57,294 bases of DNA, taken from NCBI RefSeq assembly GCF_007992215.1, contig NZ_BJZV01000025.1, positions 1-57,294 of the forward strand, in the 5' to 3' direction. This document shows, one piece after another, positions 44,525 to 53,805 of this stretch (position 1 is its first letter; each line of letters starts with the position of its first letter). A program made the translations under genes and the position numbers. The notes below the pieces were generated by a model. It ran no database searches, was not told the origin of the DNA, and saw only the letters and a program-made list of their open reading frames with translations. The stretch comes from Methylobacterium gnaphalii. Lineage in GTDB: Bacteria > Pseudomonadota > Alphaproteobacteria > Rhizobiales > Beijerinckiaceae.

Positions 44525-45637
44525 CTAGCCCCGGCCAAAGCTCTTCAGCGCATCGATGAAGGCCCGGTTCGCCTCTTCGCTGCCGACGCTGACGCGTAGC
44601 GCATTCGGCAATCCGTAGGACGCGACCTGGCGGACGATGACGCCGTGCCGGGTCAGGTGTGCGTCGGCATCGGCCGCCGTGCGGCCGGGCTCGTCTGGAA
44701 AGTGCGCCAATAGGAAGTTCGCGACGCTCGGCGTCACCGCATAGCCGAGCGCCCGGATCTCATTCGTGAGCCAATCGAGCCACTCGGTGTTGTGCGCGAC
44801 GGCCGCCGCGAGATGCGCCTCGTCGGCAATCGCGGCGGCGCCCGCGGCAATGGATCCGCTCGACAGGTTGAACGGCCCGCGGATGCGGTTGAGCGCATCG
44901 ACGACACCCTCCGGTCCGACCATCCAACCGATCCGCTGGGCGGCGAGCCCATGGATCTTCGAGAAGGTGCGCGTCATGACGACGTTCTGGGCTTCGAGCG
45001 CCAGTTCCAGCCCGGCGCCGTAATCGTTCGCGCGGACGTACTCGGCATAGGCGCCGTCGAGCACCAGCAGCACGTTGCCCGGCAGCCCGGCATGCAGACG
45101 GCGGACCTCGTCGAAGGGCAGGTAGGTGCCCGTCGGGTTGTTGGGGTTGGCGATGTAGACGATCTTCGTGCGCGGCGTGACCGCAGCGAGGATGGCGTCG
45201 ACATCCGTAGTCAGGTTCGTCTCCGGAACCACCACCGGCGTACCGCCAGCCGACAGCATCGCGATCCGGTAGATCAGGAAGCCGTGCTCGCAATAGATGC
45301 CCTCGTCGCCCGGGCCGACGAAGGCGTGGGAGAGCAGGAACAGCAATTCGTCCGAGCCCGCGCCGCAGACGATGCGGGCCGGATCGAGCCCGAAGCGGGC
45401 CGCGATGGCCGTGCGCAGCTTCGACGCGGTCCCATCCGGATAGGCCGCGAGTTTGGCCGATGCCTCCTGGAGGGCCGCCACGGCATGCGGGCTCGGGCCC
45501 AGCGGCGTCTCGTTCGAAGAGAGCTTGTACACCTTGGCGACACCCGGCGCCGTGCTCTTGCCGGGCACATAGGCATCGATGGCGAGCACGCCGGGCTTGG
45601 GCACCGGGCGGAGGAGGCTAGAGGCGGCGGCGGACAT
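44525..45637 (-). CDS. hisC: Histidinol-phosphate aminotransferase
   Basis: A 370-aa PLP enzyme of the class I/II fold. It has 'KLSSNETPLGPSP', 'VCGAGSDELL', 'IANPNNPTGTYL', D194 in 'VLDGAYAEY' and the PLP lysine K227 in 'TRTFSKIHGLAAQRIGW'. It transfers an amino group in histidine synthesis; in bacteria where hisC sits before tyrA, it often also serves aromatic amino acid synthesis. Coupled tightly to tyrA downstream. Confidence 0.93.
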   Translation of the reverse strand: MSAAASSLLRPVPKPGVLAIDAYVPGKSTAPGVAKVYKLSSNETPLGPSPHAVAALQEASAKLAAYPDGTASKLRTAIAARFGLDPARIVCGAGSDELLFLLSHAFVGPGDEGIYCEHGFLIYRIAMLSAGGTPVVVPETNLTTDVDAILAAVTPRTKIVYIANPNNPTGTYLPFDEVRRLHAGLPGNVLLVLDGAYAEYVRANDYGAGLELALEAQNVVMTRTFSKIHGLAAQRIGWMVGPEGVVDALNRIRGPFNLSSGSIAAGAAAIADEAHLAAAVAHNTEWLDWLTNEIRALGYAVTPSVANFLLAHFPDEPGRTAADADAHLTRHGVIVRQVASYGLPNALRVSVGSEEANRAFIDALKSFGRG

Positions 45638-45712
45638 GGCTTCGGCGAACTGTCGGATGCGATCGAATCCGGATCGTCTACAGCATTTCGCGCTGCCGTG
45701 GAGTCCGCTGGG

Positions 45713-47023
45713 TCACGCCTCGGCGTTGGCGTCGAGATCCCTGCCCTTCGTCTCGGGCATGAGCATCGCCGCGATGGTGCCGATCACGCTGAAGGCGACG
45801 AGGTAATAGGCCGGCGCCAGCCGGTCGCCGCTCACCGCGATTAGCTTGTTCACCACCCAGTTGGTGCTGCCGCCGAAGATCGAGACGGAGAAGGCGTAGA
45901 CGATCGACAGGCCCGCGCTGCGCACCGCCCGCGGCAGCGATTCCGGGATGCCAACGATGATCGCCGCCGCGTTGATCGAGGAGAGCGCCGACATCAGGAA
46001 GGTGACGGCATAGACCGAGAGTGCCGTCGGCTTCTGCGCCAGCCAGGCGAAGGCCGGGATTGCCAAGATCACAATCACGGCGCGCGGAAAAATCATGATC
46101 GGCTTGCGGCCCGTTCGATCGGCAATCCAGCCGCCGAGCAGCGGAAACGCGATCGAGGCCAGTCCTAACGCGATCGGCACGGCCGTCGAGATCTGCTCGG
46201 TGAGGCCCAACGTCGCCTGAGCATAGACCGGCATGTTGGTGCCGATGGAGTTCGAGACGGTCGAGGCCGCAATGATCAGGAAGGTGAGGAGCAAGAGCCG
46301 TCCGTGCTCGCGCACCAGTCGTGACACCACAGCAAGCGTCGAATCCGCGGCGGCCGGATCCTTCTCCTCGCCAGCCGTCTCGGGCAGGTGGCTGCGGATG
46401 ACAAGACCAACCGGAACCACCGTAAGGCCGAGCAGGAACATTCCGCGCCAGCCCCATTCCGCCATGGCGTGATCGCCGACGGCGAGCGTCAGGATGGAGG
46501 CGACGATGCCGGCGATCAGAGCGGCGCAGCCCTGGCTCGCGATCTGCCAGCTCGCAACGAAGCCGCGATGGTTGGGCGGGGCTGCCTCCAGCAGATAGGC
46601 GGTGGATGGACCGACCTCGCCACCGAGCGCCAGCCCCTGAATCAGCCGCCCGACGATGACGATGGTCTGCGCCCAACCGCCGAGGACATCGTAGCCCGGC
46701 GTCAGGGCTAGCATCAGCATGCCGACGGCCATCAGCGCGATGGTGATGAGCATGGCAGGCTTTCGCCCCGCCCGGTCGGCGAAGGCGCCGATCAGGATGC
46801 CGCCGATCGGGCGCATCACATAGCCGATCCCGAAAAGTGCCAGCGAGGCGAGCAGGCTGTCGGTGGCATTCTGCGACGGAAAGAAGGCGGCGCCGATTGG
46901 AACGGCGAAGAACGCGTAGATGGTGAAATCATAGAATTCGAGGGCGTTGCCGAGCACCACAGCCCCCACGGCTTTGCGGTCCAGCCGCGGATACTCCTGT
47001 GCGCCCGCGATCTCGCCCGTCAT
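45713..47023 (-). CDS. MFS transporter, metabolite:H+ symporter (MHS) family
   Basis: A 436-aa inner-membrane carrier with twelve predicted helices. The MHS signatures are clear: 'GNALEFYDFTIYAFFAVPIG', 'RPIGGILIGAFADRAGRKPAML', 'GRLIQGLALGGEVGPSTAYL' and 'PLLGGWIADRTGRKPIM'. The family takes up organic acids, betaines or aromatic acids with protons; the substrate is unknown here. ATG 47023 has AAGGAG 6-7 bases upstream. It is divergent from metX. Confidence 0.92.
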   Translation of the reverse strand: MTGEIAGAQEYPRLDRKAVGAVVLGNALEFYDFTIYAFFAVPIGAAFFPSQNATDSLLASLALFGIGYVMRPIGGILIGAFADRAGRKPAMLITIALMAVGMLMLALTPGYDVLGGWAQTIVIVGRLIQGLALGGEVGPSTAYLLEAAPPNHRGFVASWQIASQGCAALIAGIVASILTLAVGDHAMAEWGWRGMFLLGLTVVPVGLVIRSHLPETAGEEKDPAAADSTLAVVSRLVREHGRLLLLTFLIIAASTVSNSIGTNMPVYAQATLGLTEQISTAVPIALGLASIAFPLLGGWIADRTGRKPIMIFPRAVIVILAIPAFAWLAQKPTALSVYAVTFLMSALSSINAAAIIVGIPESLPRAVRSAGLSIVYAFSVSIFGGSTNWVVNKLIAVSGDRLAPAYYLVAFSVIGTIAAMLMPETKGRDLDANAEA

Positions 47024-47131
47024 TCCCGCTCCTTCGCCTGTTGCAGCGCACGCATAAACCAAGGCGAGCCGTTTGGTTGCAGAACTGCCGATAATCCGCC
47101 GCGAACAGTCGCTTCCTCCTTTCGTTGACGC

Positions 47132-48472
47132 ATGGGTATGAGCACATTACCTCCTGTCGACCCGGCTAAGTCTGAGTGGCCGGCCCCCGCGTCGCCTCAT
47201 GACAACGCGAGAGCTTCGACCGACGGCCGGGATGGCCCCGGGGCAGCACCCGAGCGCGCGATGGACACGACCCTGACGCCAGATGCCGAGAGCGGCCTTC
47301 GCGATGAGGCGAAGCCATCACGCCGCGACTATGACGCCCTTCCGGCCTCCGACCCGAAGAGTCCCGTCGCGCTGTTCGGCACCGACGAACCGCTGGCGAT
47401 GGATTCCGGCCTCACCCTCGCGCCGTTCCAGATCGCCTATCAGACCGCTGGCACGCTCAACGCCGAGCGCTCCAATGCTGTCCTGATCTGCCACGCCCTG
47501 ACCGGCGACCAACACTTCGCTCACACCCATCCAGTGACCAAGAAGCCGGGCTGGTGGGAGACGCTGGTCGGTCCCGGCAAGCCGATCGACACCGACCGCT
47601 ACTTCGTCATCTGCTCGAATGTAATCGGCAGCTGCATGGGCTCGACCGGCCCAGCCTCGCTCGATCCGGCAACGGGCCGACCCTACGGGCTCGGCTTCCC
47701 GCTCGTGACCATCCGTGACATGGTCCGGGCCCAGGCAATGCTGCTCGACCGGCTCGGCATCCGCGACCTGTTCCTCTGCATTGGCGGCTCGATGGGCGGG
47801 ATGCAGGTCCTGCAATGGGCTTCCCTCTTCCCCGAACGCGTCTTCGCGGCGATGCCGATTGCCACAGGCGCGCGCCATTCGGCCCAGAACATCGCCTTTC
47901 ACGAGGTCGGGCGGCAGGCGATCATGGCCGACCCAGCCTGGGCGGATGGGCGCTATCTCGAAGAGGGCACGCGGCCGGCCAAGGGACTCGGCGTGGCGCG
48001 CATGGGCGCGCACATCACCTACCTCTCGGAGCCGGCCCTGCACCGCAAGTTCGGCCGCCGCCTGCAGAACCGGGCAGCGCCGACCTTCTCGTTCAACGCC
48101 GATTTCCAGATTGAGAGTTACCTGCGCTACCAGGGGCTGTCCTTCGTCGAGCGGTTCGACGCCAACGCCTATCTCTACCTCACCCGGGCGATGGACTATT
48201 TCGACCTCGCCGAGGACCATGGCGGTGTACTGGCCGAGGCCTTCCGCGGCTCGAAGACCCGGTTCTGTGTGATCTCCTTCACGTCGGACTGGCTGTTTCC
48301 GACGGCCGATTCCCGCGCCATTGTCCACGCACTGAACGCGGTCGCAGCGCCGGTCGCCTTCGTCGAGGTCGAGAGCGACAAGGGCCACGACGCCTTCCTG
48401 CTCGACGAACCGGCCTTGTTCTCCGCGGCGCGCGGCTTCATCGATGCGGCGGCGCGGGCGCGCGGCCTGTGA
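47132..48472 (+). CDS. metX: Homoserine O-acetyltransferase
   Basis: A 446-aa alpha/beta-hydrolase-fold acyltransferase for methionine synthesis. It has 'NAVLICHALTGDQHFAH', the nucleophile elbow 'CIGGSMGGMQVLQWA', 'SDWLFPTADSR' (catalytic Asp) and 'SDKGHDAFLLD' (catalytic His). The first about 75 residues are low-complexity and precede the usual family start; an ATG at 47261 would remove 43 of them. Neither start has a good ribosome site. The stop overlaps the metW start in GTGA. Confidence 0.93.
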   Translation: MGMSTLPPVDPAKSEWPAPASPHDNARASTDGRDGPGAAPERAMDTTLTPDAESGLRDEAKPSRRDYDALPASDPKSPVALFGTDEPLAMDSGLTLAPFQIAYQTAGTLNAERSNAVLICHALTGDQHFAHTHPVTKKPGWWETLVGPGKPIDTDRYFVICSNVIGSCMGSTGPASLDPATGRPYGLGFPLVTIRDMVRAQAMLLDRLGIRDLFLCIGGSMGGMQVLQWASLFPERVFAAMPIATGARHSAQNIAFHEVGRQAIMADPAWADGRYLEEGTRPAKGLGVARMGAHITYLSEPALHRKFGRRLQNRAAPTFSFNADFQIESYLRYQGLSFVERFDANAYLYLTRAMDYFDLAEDHGGVLAEAFRGSKTRFCVISFTSDWLFPTADSRAIVHALNAVAAPVAFVEVESDKGHDAFLLDEPALFSAARGFIDAAARARGL

Positions 48473-49161
48473 GCGGAGTGAGCGTGACCTCATCCACGAC
48501 CGACGCCCCCTGGGAGGCGGCCGAGCAGTTGCCGCGCAGCGCGGAGGCCCGCGTCGACCACCTCGTCGTGCTCGGCCTCGTGCCGGACGGCGCCCGCGTA
48601 CTCGATATCGGCTGCGGCGACGGCTCGCTTCTGGCCCTGCTTCGCGACCGTCGCGGCATCGACGGCCGCGGCATCGAGCTGTCACGCGAGGGCGTCAATG
48701 CCTGCCTCGCCCGCGGCCTACCAGTGATCCAGGGCGACGCCGATACCGACCTCGCCAACTACCCCGACGACGCCTTCGATGTCGTGGTGCTGTCCCAAAC
48801 CATCCAGGCGACGCGCAACCCGCGCATCGTGCTCGAGCACCTGCTGCGGATCGGCCAGCAGGTCATCATCTCCTTCCCGAATTTCGGGCATTGGCGCGTG
48901 CGGGCGGAGCTCGCCTTCCGCGGCCGCATGCCGGTGACGGAAATCATGCCCGAGACCTGGTACGAGACGCCGAACATTCATCACTGCACGATCCGCGACT
49001 TCGTCGGCCTGTGTCGCATGGTGGGCGCGAGCATCGAGAAGGCCACCGCCCTCGACGGACGCGGCAAGCCGATGCGCTATGCGATGCCCTGGTGGTTCTG
49101 GAACCTCGTCGGTGCGCAGGGGGTGTTCCTCCTACGACGCGGCGGCTCGGCCAGTCGCTGA
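48469..49161 (+). CDS. metW: MetW, methionine biosynthesis protein
   Basis: A 230-aa protein with a SAM-methyltransferase-like fold: motif I 'VLDIGCGDGSLLALL', 'FDVVVLSQTIQATRNP' and 'ISFPNFGHWRVRAEL', a set specific to MetW. It is needed for full homoserine acyltransferase activity of MetX in several bacteria, fitting the 4-base overlap with metX. GTG start at 48469. Confidence 0.93.
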   Translation: MSGVSVTSSTTDAPWEAAEQLPRSAEARVDHLVVLGLVPDGARVLDIGCGDGSLLALLRDRRGIDGRGIELSREGVNACLARGLPVIQGDADTDLANYPDDAFDVVVLSQTIQATRNPRIVLEHLLRIGQQVIISFPNFGHWRVRAELAFRGRMPVTEIMPETWYETPNIHHCTIRDFVGLCRMVGASIEKATALDGRGKPMRYAMPWWFWNLVGAQGVFLLRRGGSASR

Positions 49162-49170
49162 CGCAGGGTT

Positions 49171-50556
49171 CTAAGCTGCCTGCGCCCGCGCTAGCTCAGC
49201 CGCGATGCCGGCGGCGAGATCGGCTGCCTGATTGCGGATATCGGGCACTGCGATGCATTCCCACAGCGCGCCTCGCATCAACGGCCCGATTGTCCAGAGT
49301 GGTCCGCCGAGGGATTGGCCACGCGCCCGGAAATCCGTGTCTACGTCGAGCCCGAGGCCGAAGGGTCCGGGGCGGACGAGGCCGCGGTCGATCAGGCGGC
49401 GCAGCAAAGGGTCCGACGTCTCACTGACGCGACCGATTCCGGTGGCGTCGAGGATGCACTGGACCGTCAGGCGTTCCGGCTCGGAAGCGCCGCGAGGTCT
49501 CAGCGTCACTACGGCCCGGCTCGGCTCGTCCTTGATCGACAGGATCCGGCCGGCTCGCACGCTCAAGGTGCCCGCGGCGATGTCCTCCGCGATCGCTGCA
49601 GCGGCGGGAGGCGCCGAGCGGTGGCGGTGGACATCCCAGAACGGACGCAAATGGCGCAGGAAGCGCCCACGTTCCGCCACCGTGAGGCTGCGCCAGATAT
49701 AATCCGTGATCGGCCGGAGCGAGTCGATGACACTGCGCCAATCCTCGCCGGACGCACGGGTCGCCGCGCGGATGCGCCGCGTCAGGGCACTGAGCGAGCG
49801 CAGATCGGCCGCCGAGAGGTTCGGCATGGGCAGCGCCTCGGTCGGCGTATGCGGACTCGGCAAGAGGCCGCGCCGCGACAGGGCGACGACCGGCCCGGCA
49901 AAACCTCGGCGGCGTAGGCTGACAACTGCATCGATCATGGTCAGCCCGGTGCCGACGATCAGCACAGGCAGCTCCGGCTGCAGCCGGCCGATTGTTTCAG
50001 GCGACCAGAGATCGGCCCGATGGCTGCTGTGGGGCTCGCCAGTGCCGGCGAGGTTGCCCATGGCGAGTACTGCGCCCGCGACCGGCAGGCGCAAACCTCC
50101 CTCGGTACGCAGCGAGAAGCTGCCCGGACCGGGCGCGAGATCGGTGACCGCATCGTTGACCAGTTGCAGCCTCGGCGGTCCGGAGCCGGTGACGGTCTCG
50201 GTCAGGATCTCCGAGAGGTAGCGGCCATAGAGCGCCCGCGAGGCGAAGGTGCCGGCCGGCGTGACCCGGATGCCGGACGCCATTTCCGGCGGCAGATCGA
50301 GGGCATTGCGCGCGAGCCATTGCTCGAAATGCCGAGGCCGATCCGGGAAAGCGCTCATGTTTGAGGCGCGCAGATTGAGAAAGTGCCCCATATCGCCGGT
50401 GCCGTAGGCCAGTCCGCGGCCAAAGCTGGCGGAGCGCTCGCAGAGCAGCACCGGCCGATCATGCGGCAGCGAATCCAAAAGCCGGATCGCAGCCATGGTG
50501 CCGCTGAAGCCGGCGCCGATCACAGCAATGGGGAGCGCAGAGGGACGCGCGCTCAT
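49171..50556 (-). CDS. FAD/NAD(P)-binding oxidoreductase
   Basis: A 461-aa protein beginning with the FAD-binding 'IAVIGAGFSGTMAAIRLL', then 'GRGLAYGTGDMGHFLNLRASNMSAFP', which marks the FAD-NAD(P)-binding family of PF13454 type, and a second nucleotide site 'VLIVGTGLTMIDAVVSLRRRG'. Reaction unknown; some relatives act on siderophore or amine substrates. ATG 50556 is taken because upstream codons (to 50664) include an A+T-rich region and an inverted repeat. It converges on metW with a 9-base gap. Confidence 0.82.
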   Translation of the reverse strand: MSARPSALPIAVIGAGFSGTMAAIRLLDSLPHDRPVLLCERSASFGRGLAYGTGDMGHFLNLRASNMSAFPDRPRHFEQWLARNALDLPPEMASGIRVTPAGTFASRALYGRYLSEILTETVTGSGPPRLQLVNDAVTDLAPGPGSFSLRTEGGLRLPVAGAVLAMGNLAGTGEPHSSHRADLWSPETIGRLQPELPVLIVGTGLTMIDAVVSLRRRGFAGPVVALSRRGLLPSPHTPTEALPMPNLSAADLRSLSALTRRIRAATRASGEDWRSVIDSLRPITDYIWRSLTVAERGRFLRHLRPFWDVHRHRSAPPAAAAIAEDIAAGTLSVRAGRILSIKDEPSRAVVTLRPRGASEPERLTVQCILDATGIGRVSETSDPLLRRLIDRGLVRPGPFGLGLDVDTDFRARGQSLGGPLWTIGPLMRGALWECIAVPDIRNQAADLAAGIAAELARAQAA

Positions 50557-50611
50557 GGCGGAATGCTCCAAACGAGATGCGCATGGTGCTGCTTCCGACA
50601 ACGCCGCGCTC

Positions 50612-50631
50612 TCGTTCTTTATAGAGAACGA
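50612..50631. promoter_or_regulatory. Inverted repeat TCGTTCT-n6-AGAACGA upstream of the FAD protein
   Basis: A perfect 7-bp inverted repeat with a 6-base A/T-rich centre lies about 56-75 bases before the start of the FAD/NAD(P)-binding gene, in a locally A+T-rich stretch (50600-50810). It could be an operator; the regulator is unknown. Confidence 0.45.
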
Positions 50632-50814
50632 AGCAGTAGGCCGTAAAGTACCCTGCTTTTCCAATCAGCTATCGATGAACGAATTTTTATTTTTGAAAAT
50701 ACGGACGAATTTTAAGAGTAGCACAGACGAAAGCGTCATCTCTTCAGATGCCTGGAACGAGAACAGCTTTCGACACATAGTTCCGTAAAAAGAACGATCT
50801 TCTAATAGCCTGCC

Positions 50815-52161
50815 TTAGGCACTCTCACCCGCCAACCGTCGTATGGCTCGCTCGCGGCCGATCAGCGGCAGCAGCCCTGCTAGGTCCGGTCCGTGGTCGA
50901 GCCCGGTCAGTGCGAGGCGCAGCGGCATGAACAAGGCGCGGCCCTTGGCTCCGGTCTGCTGCTTCACCGCTTCGGTCCAACTCTTCCAGGTCGCAGCATC
51001 GAAAGGGCGATCCGGCAGCAGACTGAGAGCCCTCTCCGCAAACCCTGCATCCTGGATTACCGGGCTAACCGGCCCGGCAACAATGCGCCACCACTCGGAC
51101 GCCTCGGCGACCTTGCCGAGATTGGCGCGCACCACAGTCCAGAAAACCTCCGCTGTCTCCTCGGCAACGCCCAGTGCCAGCAGGCGCTCGCGTGCCTCGG
51201 TGAAGGGCATGGCGTGGACGAGTTGCGCGTTGACGACGTCGAGTTCGGCCGGGTCGAACCGGGCCGGCGCACGCGAGATCCGGCCGAGATCTACGAGGTC
51301 TGCCAGCTCGTCGAGCGACGCCACTGCTCGCACAGCCTCTGACGTCCCGGTCAAGACCGCCAGCGAGTCCACGGCCGCCGGTTCATAACCGGCCTCGCGA
51401 AGGCTGCGCAGGGAAAGATGGCCGAGGCGTTTCGAGAGACCCTCACCATCCGCCGTGATCAGCAGGTTGTGATGCGCGAAGATCGGCACGGGAAAGCCCA
51501 GCGCCTCGAAGATCTGCACCTGCACGCCGGTATTGGTAACGTGGTCCTCGCCGCGGATGACGTGGGTCACACCCATCTCGCCATCGTCCACCACCGAGGG
51601 CAGCGTGTAGAGCGCCGTACCGTCCTCACGGATCAGCACGGGATCGGAGAGCGAGGCGCAGTCAACATGACTGTCGCCACGCACGAGGTCGTTCCAGGTG
51701 ACGACCTTGTGGTCGAGCTTGAACCGCCAATGCGGGCGCCGGCCCTGCGCCGCGAAAGCAGCCTTCTCCTCAACCGTGAGGTTGAGGGCAGCACGATCGT
51801 AGATTGGCGGCAGGCCGCGGCCGAGTTGGCGCTTGCGGCGGCGATCGAGCTCTTCCGGCGTCTCGTAGCAGGGGTAGAGGCGGCCCTGGGCGCTCAGCGC
51901 TTCCTTCGCGACTTCGTAGCGCGCGGTGCGCTCGCTCTGCCGCGCGAACAGATCGGGCGTGATGCCGAGCCAGGCGAGATCCTCATGGATCGCGCCCGCG
52001 AATTCCTCGGTAGAGCGCTCGCGGTCGGTATCGTCGAGGCGCAGCAGGAAGCGTCCGCCTTGGCGGCGCGCAAAGAGATAATTCAGCAACGCTGGCCGGG
52101 CGTTGCCGATGTGCAGATAACCCGTTGGCGAAGGTGCGAAACGGACGAGGGGCGTAGTCAT
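50815..52161 (-). CDS. gltX: Glutamyl-tRNA synthetase
   Basis: A 448-aa class I synthetase. HIGH motif variant 'PSPTGYLHIGNARPALLNYLF' (residues 11-31) and KMSKS variant 'GEGLSKRLG' (K244) are present, with 'RLDDTDRERS', 'VVDDGEMGVTHVIRGEDHV' and a C-terminal helical anticodon-binding part. No four-cysteine zinc knuckle is seen. Many alphaproteobacteria have two gltX genes; which copy this is cannot be judged. ATG 52161 is used; the frame is open to 52281. A tRNA-Val gene lies divergently upstream. Confidence 0.94.
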   Translation of the reverse strand: MTTPLVRFAPSPTGYLHIGNARPALLNYLFARRQGGRFLLRLDDTDRERSTEEFAGAIHEDLAWLGITPDLFARQSERTARYEVAKEALSAQGRLYPCYETPEELDRRRKRQLGRGLPPIYDRAALNLTVEEKAAFAAQGRRPHWRFKLDHKVVTWNDLVRGDSHVDCASLSDPVLIREDGTALYTLPSVVDDGEMGVTHVIRGEDHVTNTGVQVQIFEALGFPVPIFAHHNLLITADGEGLSKRLGHLSLRSLREAGYEPAAVDSLAVLTGTSEAVRAVASLDELADLVDLGRISRAPARFDPAELDVVNAQLVHAMPFTEARERLLALGVAEETAEVFWTVVRANLGKVAEASEWWRIVAGPVSPVIQDAGFAERALSLLPDRPFDAATWKSWTEAVKQQTGAKGRALFMPLRLALTGLDHGPDLAGLLPLIGRERAIRRLAGESA

Positions 52162-52281
52162 GCACGCACGCCTAGACGGTTTGACAGCGCCTGCGAAGAG
52201 CCTGCCTTGACGCGGATCGCGCTCCGGCCCTAGAAGCGCGGCTCCGCGGGGTGCCGACTTCGGTTGCCCCACGACCGGCAT

Positions 52282-52356
52282 GGACGGTTAGCACAGCGGT
52301 AGTGCGTTCCCTTCACACGGGAGAGGTCGCAGGTTCGATCCCTGCACCGTCCACCA
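52282..52356 (+). tRNA. tRNA-Val (anticodon CAC)
   Basis: Full cloverleaf by hand: acceptor GGACGGT/ACCGTCC (52282-52288 with 52346-52352), D-arm GCAC/GTGC, anticodon stem TTCCC/GGGAG with loop TTCACAC giving anticodon CAC, short variable loop AGGTC, T-arm GCAGG-TTCGATC-CCTGC, discriminator A and an encoded CCA (52354-52356). Confidence 0.97.
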
Positions 52357-52400
52357 TTCGCCTCTCAGGAAATCGACCGGTGCGCTGGTCTTCGGCAGCG

Positions 52401-52559
52401 CTAGTGCGCGAGAGTTTCGGCACGACGCTCGCAGCGCTCGGCCTCCTTGGCACATTCCTTCGCCGCAAGCTTGTTGCCGGCTTGATTCCAGAGCCTCTGA
52501 GCCCGCCGCCAATGATCAGCGCGACGCCTGCAGGACTCGACCATCTGTTCCGATTTCAT
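52401..52559 (-). CDS. Hypothetical small Cys-containing protein (52 aa)
   Basis: A minus-strand ORF starting ATG at 52559 and ending TAG at 52401. The product is strongly charged and helical ('MKSEQMVESCRRRADHW', 'NQAGNKLAAKECAKEAERCE') with three cysteines (C10, C36, C43) and a repeated Ala-Lys-Glu pattern. It resembles short helical proteins of Rhizobiales but I cannot name a family. Ribosome site weak. It is between the tRNA gene and gph. Confidence 0.5.
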   Translation of the reverse strand: MKSEQMVESCRRRADHWRRAQRLWNQAGNKLAAKECAKEAERCERRAETLAH

Positions 52560-52670
52560 GCTGGCTCAACGGGTTAGAGCCACGATGGTTGCAGCGCAGC
52601 GAACCGGCGCGACGAGAACTGTTACCCGATCGCCAAGGAAACCGGACGAAAGCGGAGTGACGTCGAACGG

Positions 52671-53348
52671 TCAGACCGGCACCAGGGCCGCGACCGCCGC
52701 CGGCAATTCATCGAAGTGGTCGATCAGCGTGTTGGGGGCAAGGTCGCGCATCGGCACCGCCGTGTAGCCGAAGCTGACGCCAACCACCGGAATGCCGGCT
52801 GCCTTGGCCGCGTCGATGTCAGCGCGGGAATCACCGACCATCACGGCGCGTGCCGGATCACCTCCCGCCCGTTCGACCGTCAGCGTGATGTGGCGCGGAT
52901 CGGGCTTTGACCAGGCGAAGGTGTCCTTGCCGACGATCGCTGCGAAGCGCGGCGCGAGCCCCAGCGCCTCCAGCAGGTCGACGGCGTGACCTTCGACCTT
53001 GTTGGTACAGACGGCGAGCCGGAAGCCCCGTGCTTCCAGGGCGTCGAGCGCCGCGACGACGCCCGGATAGAGCCGCGAATGGTCGGTGAGGTGGGCGCCA
53101 TAATAGTCGAGAAAGTCATCGAACAGCTGCTCGAGCCGCGCCGGCTCCAACGTTTGTCCGGCAGCGGAGAAGCCGCGTGTGATCAGCGCACGCGCGCCAG
53201 CTCCAAGCAGATCACGGGCTTGCTCCAGTGGCAGGGCCACCAGCCCTTCGCGCTCCAGAATCACGTTCAGCGTGCCGACGAGGTCTCCCGCCGTGTCGGC
53301 GAGGGTGCCGTCGAGGTCGAACACAGCGATGGGAGGCAAATCGGACAT
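52671..53348 (-). CDS. gph: Phosphoglycolate phosphatase (HAD family)
   Basis: A 225-aa HAD hydrolase with nucleophile motif 'FDLDGTLADTAGD' (D11, acid D13), motif II 'AVCTNK', the lysine in 'FAWSKPDPRH' and motif IV 'VMVGDSRADIDAAKAAG'. It dephosphorylates 2-phosphoglycolate to glycolate; other small phosphosugars are possible within the family. ATG 53348 gives the normal length; an upstream extension to 53543 overlaps a pseudogene. Confidence 0.9.
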   Translation of the reverse strand: MSDLPPIAVFDLDGTLADTAGDLVGTLNVILEREGLVALPLEQARDLLGAGARALITRGFSAAGQTLEPARLEQLFDDFLDYYGAHLTDHSRLYPGVVAALDALEARGFRLAVCTNKVEGHAVDLLEALGLAPRFAAIVGKDTFAWSKPDPRHITLTVERAGGDPARAVMVGDSRADIDAAKAAGIPVVGVSFGYTAVPMRDLAPNTLIDHFDELPAAVAALVPV

Positions 53349-53805
53349 CGGGTCTCGCGCGAGCGGGGCAGTGATGCCAGCGGGATGGACCGAATGGAGG
53401 GGGGGATCAAGACCGTGGCCGCGCGTGCCACTTCGGGAGCGGCAGGGCAGAACAAGCCGTCCCTGCCAGTGCGCGCGGCCTAATTGGCGTTCTCGGAGAG
53501 CCCCTTGAAGCCGGCGTCGCAAACGCCATCGATGGACTTCCAAACCGCGGCAGGAGGAACCCGCGAAGCTCGCGGTCTTGGTGACCTACAGAGCCATGGC
53601 AAGCGCAACGGCGGCCGTGTCTAGTCCACGACCGAGACGATCTTGAGCATTGAACGTTTCCTGAAGTCGATTGTTTTGGCCGCCTCGTCAGACCGCCCAA
53701 GAAGCCAGTGCACAATCGAACTCGGCCAGACCACTCCCGTGTGAACGGGAGAGGTGTTTCTTCCAGACCCGGCCGATGCCGTGTGGGCAGCCGGCCTCGG
53801 TTGTC
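53349..53805. other. Intergenic region with decayed gene and hairpin
   Basis: No intact gene lies between gph and the methyltransferase gene. It holds the pseudogene at 53480-53650 and a hairpin with a 7-bp perfect stem at 53733-53739/53744-53750 (loop GTGA), possibly the terminator of the methyltransferase gene on the minus strand. Confidence 0.5.
53480..53650 (-). pseudogene. Decayed small exported-protein gene
   Basis: From ATG 53650 the frame reads MLKIVSVVD then TAG. A second frame continues 'TAAVALAMAL', stop, 'VTKTASFAGSSC', which looks like the rest of a signal peptide and a mature start. The first frame then resumes with 'AAVWKSIDGVCDAGFKGLSENAN' and a proper stop at 53480. Joined, they give a plausible exported protein of about 50-55 aa with at least two frameshifts and one internal stop. 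No family recognised. Confidence 0.55.

Noticed and set aside
47024..47260. SAM-sensing riboswitch upstream of metX
   Set aside because: The SAM-II core motifs were looked for and not found; only a short AACCAA/TTGGTT repeat is seen near 47058-47077.
47132..47260. metX N-terminal 43 residues as a separate functional domain
   Set aside because: Low-complexity Pro/Ala/Asp-rich sequence with no ribosome site at either start; more likely a start-site uncertainty.
52288..52512. 74-codon minus-strand open frame over the tRNA
   Set aside because: Its C-terminal 'TVQGSNLRPLPCEGN' is the usual false peptide from translating a tRNA gene.
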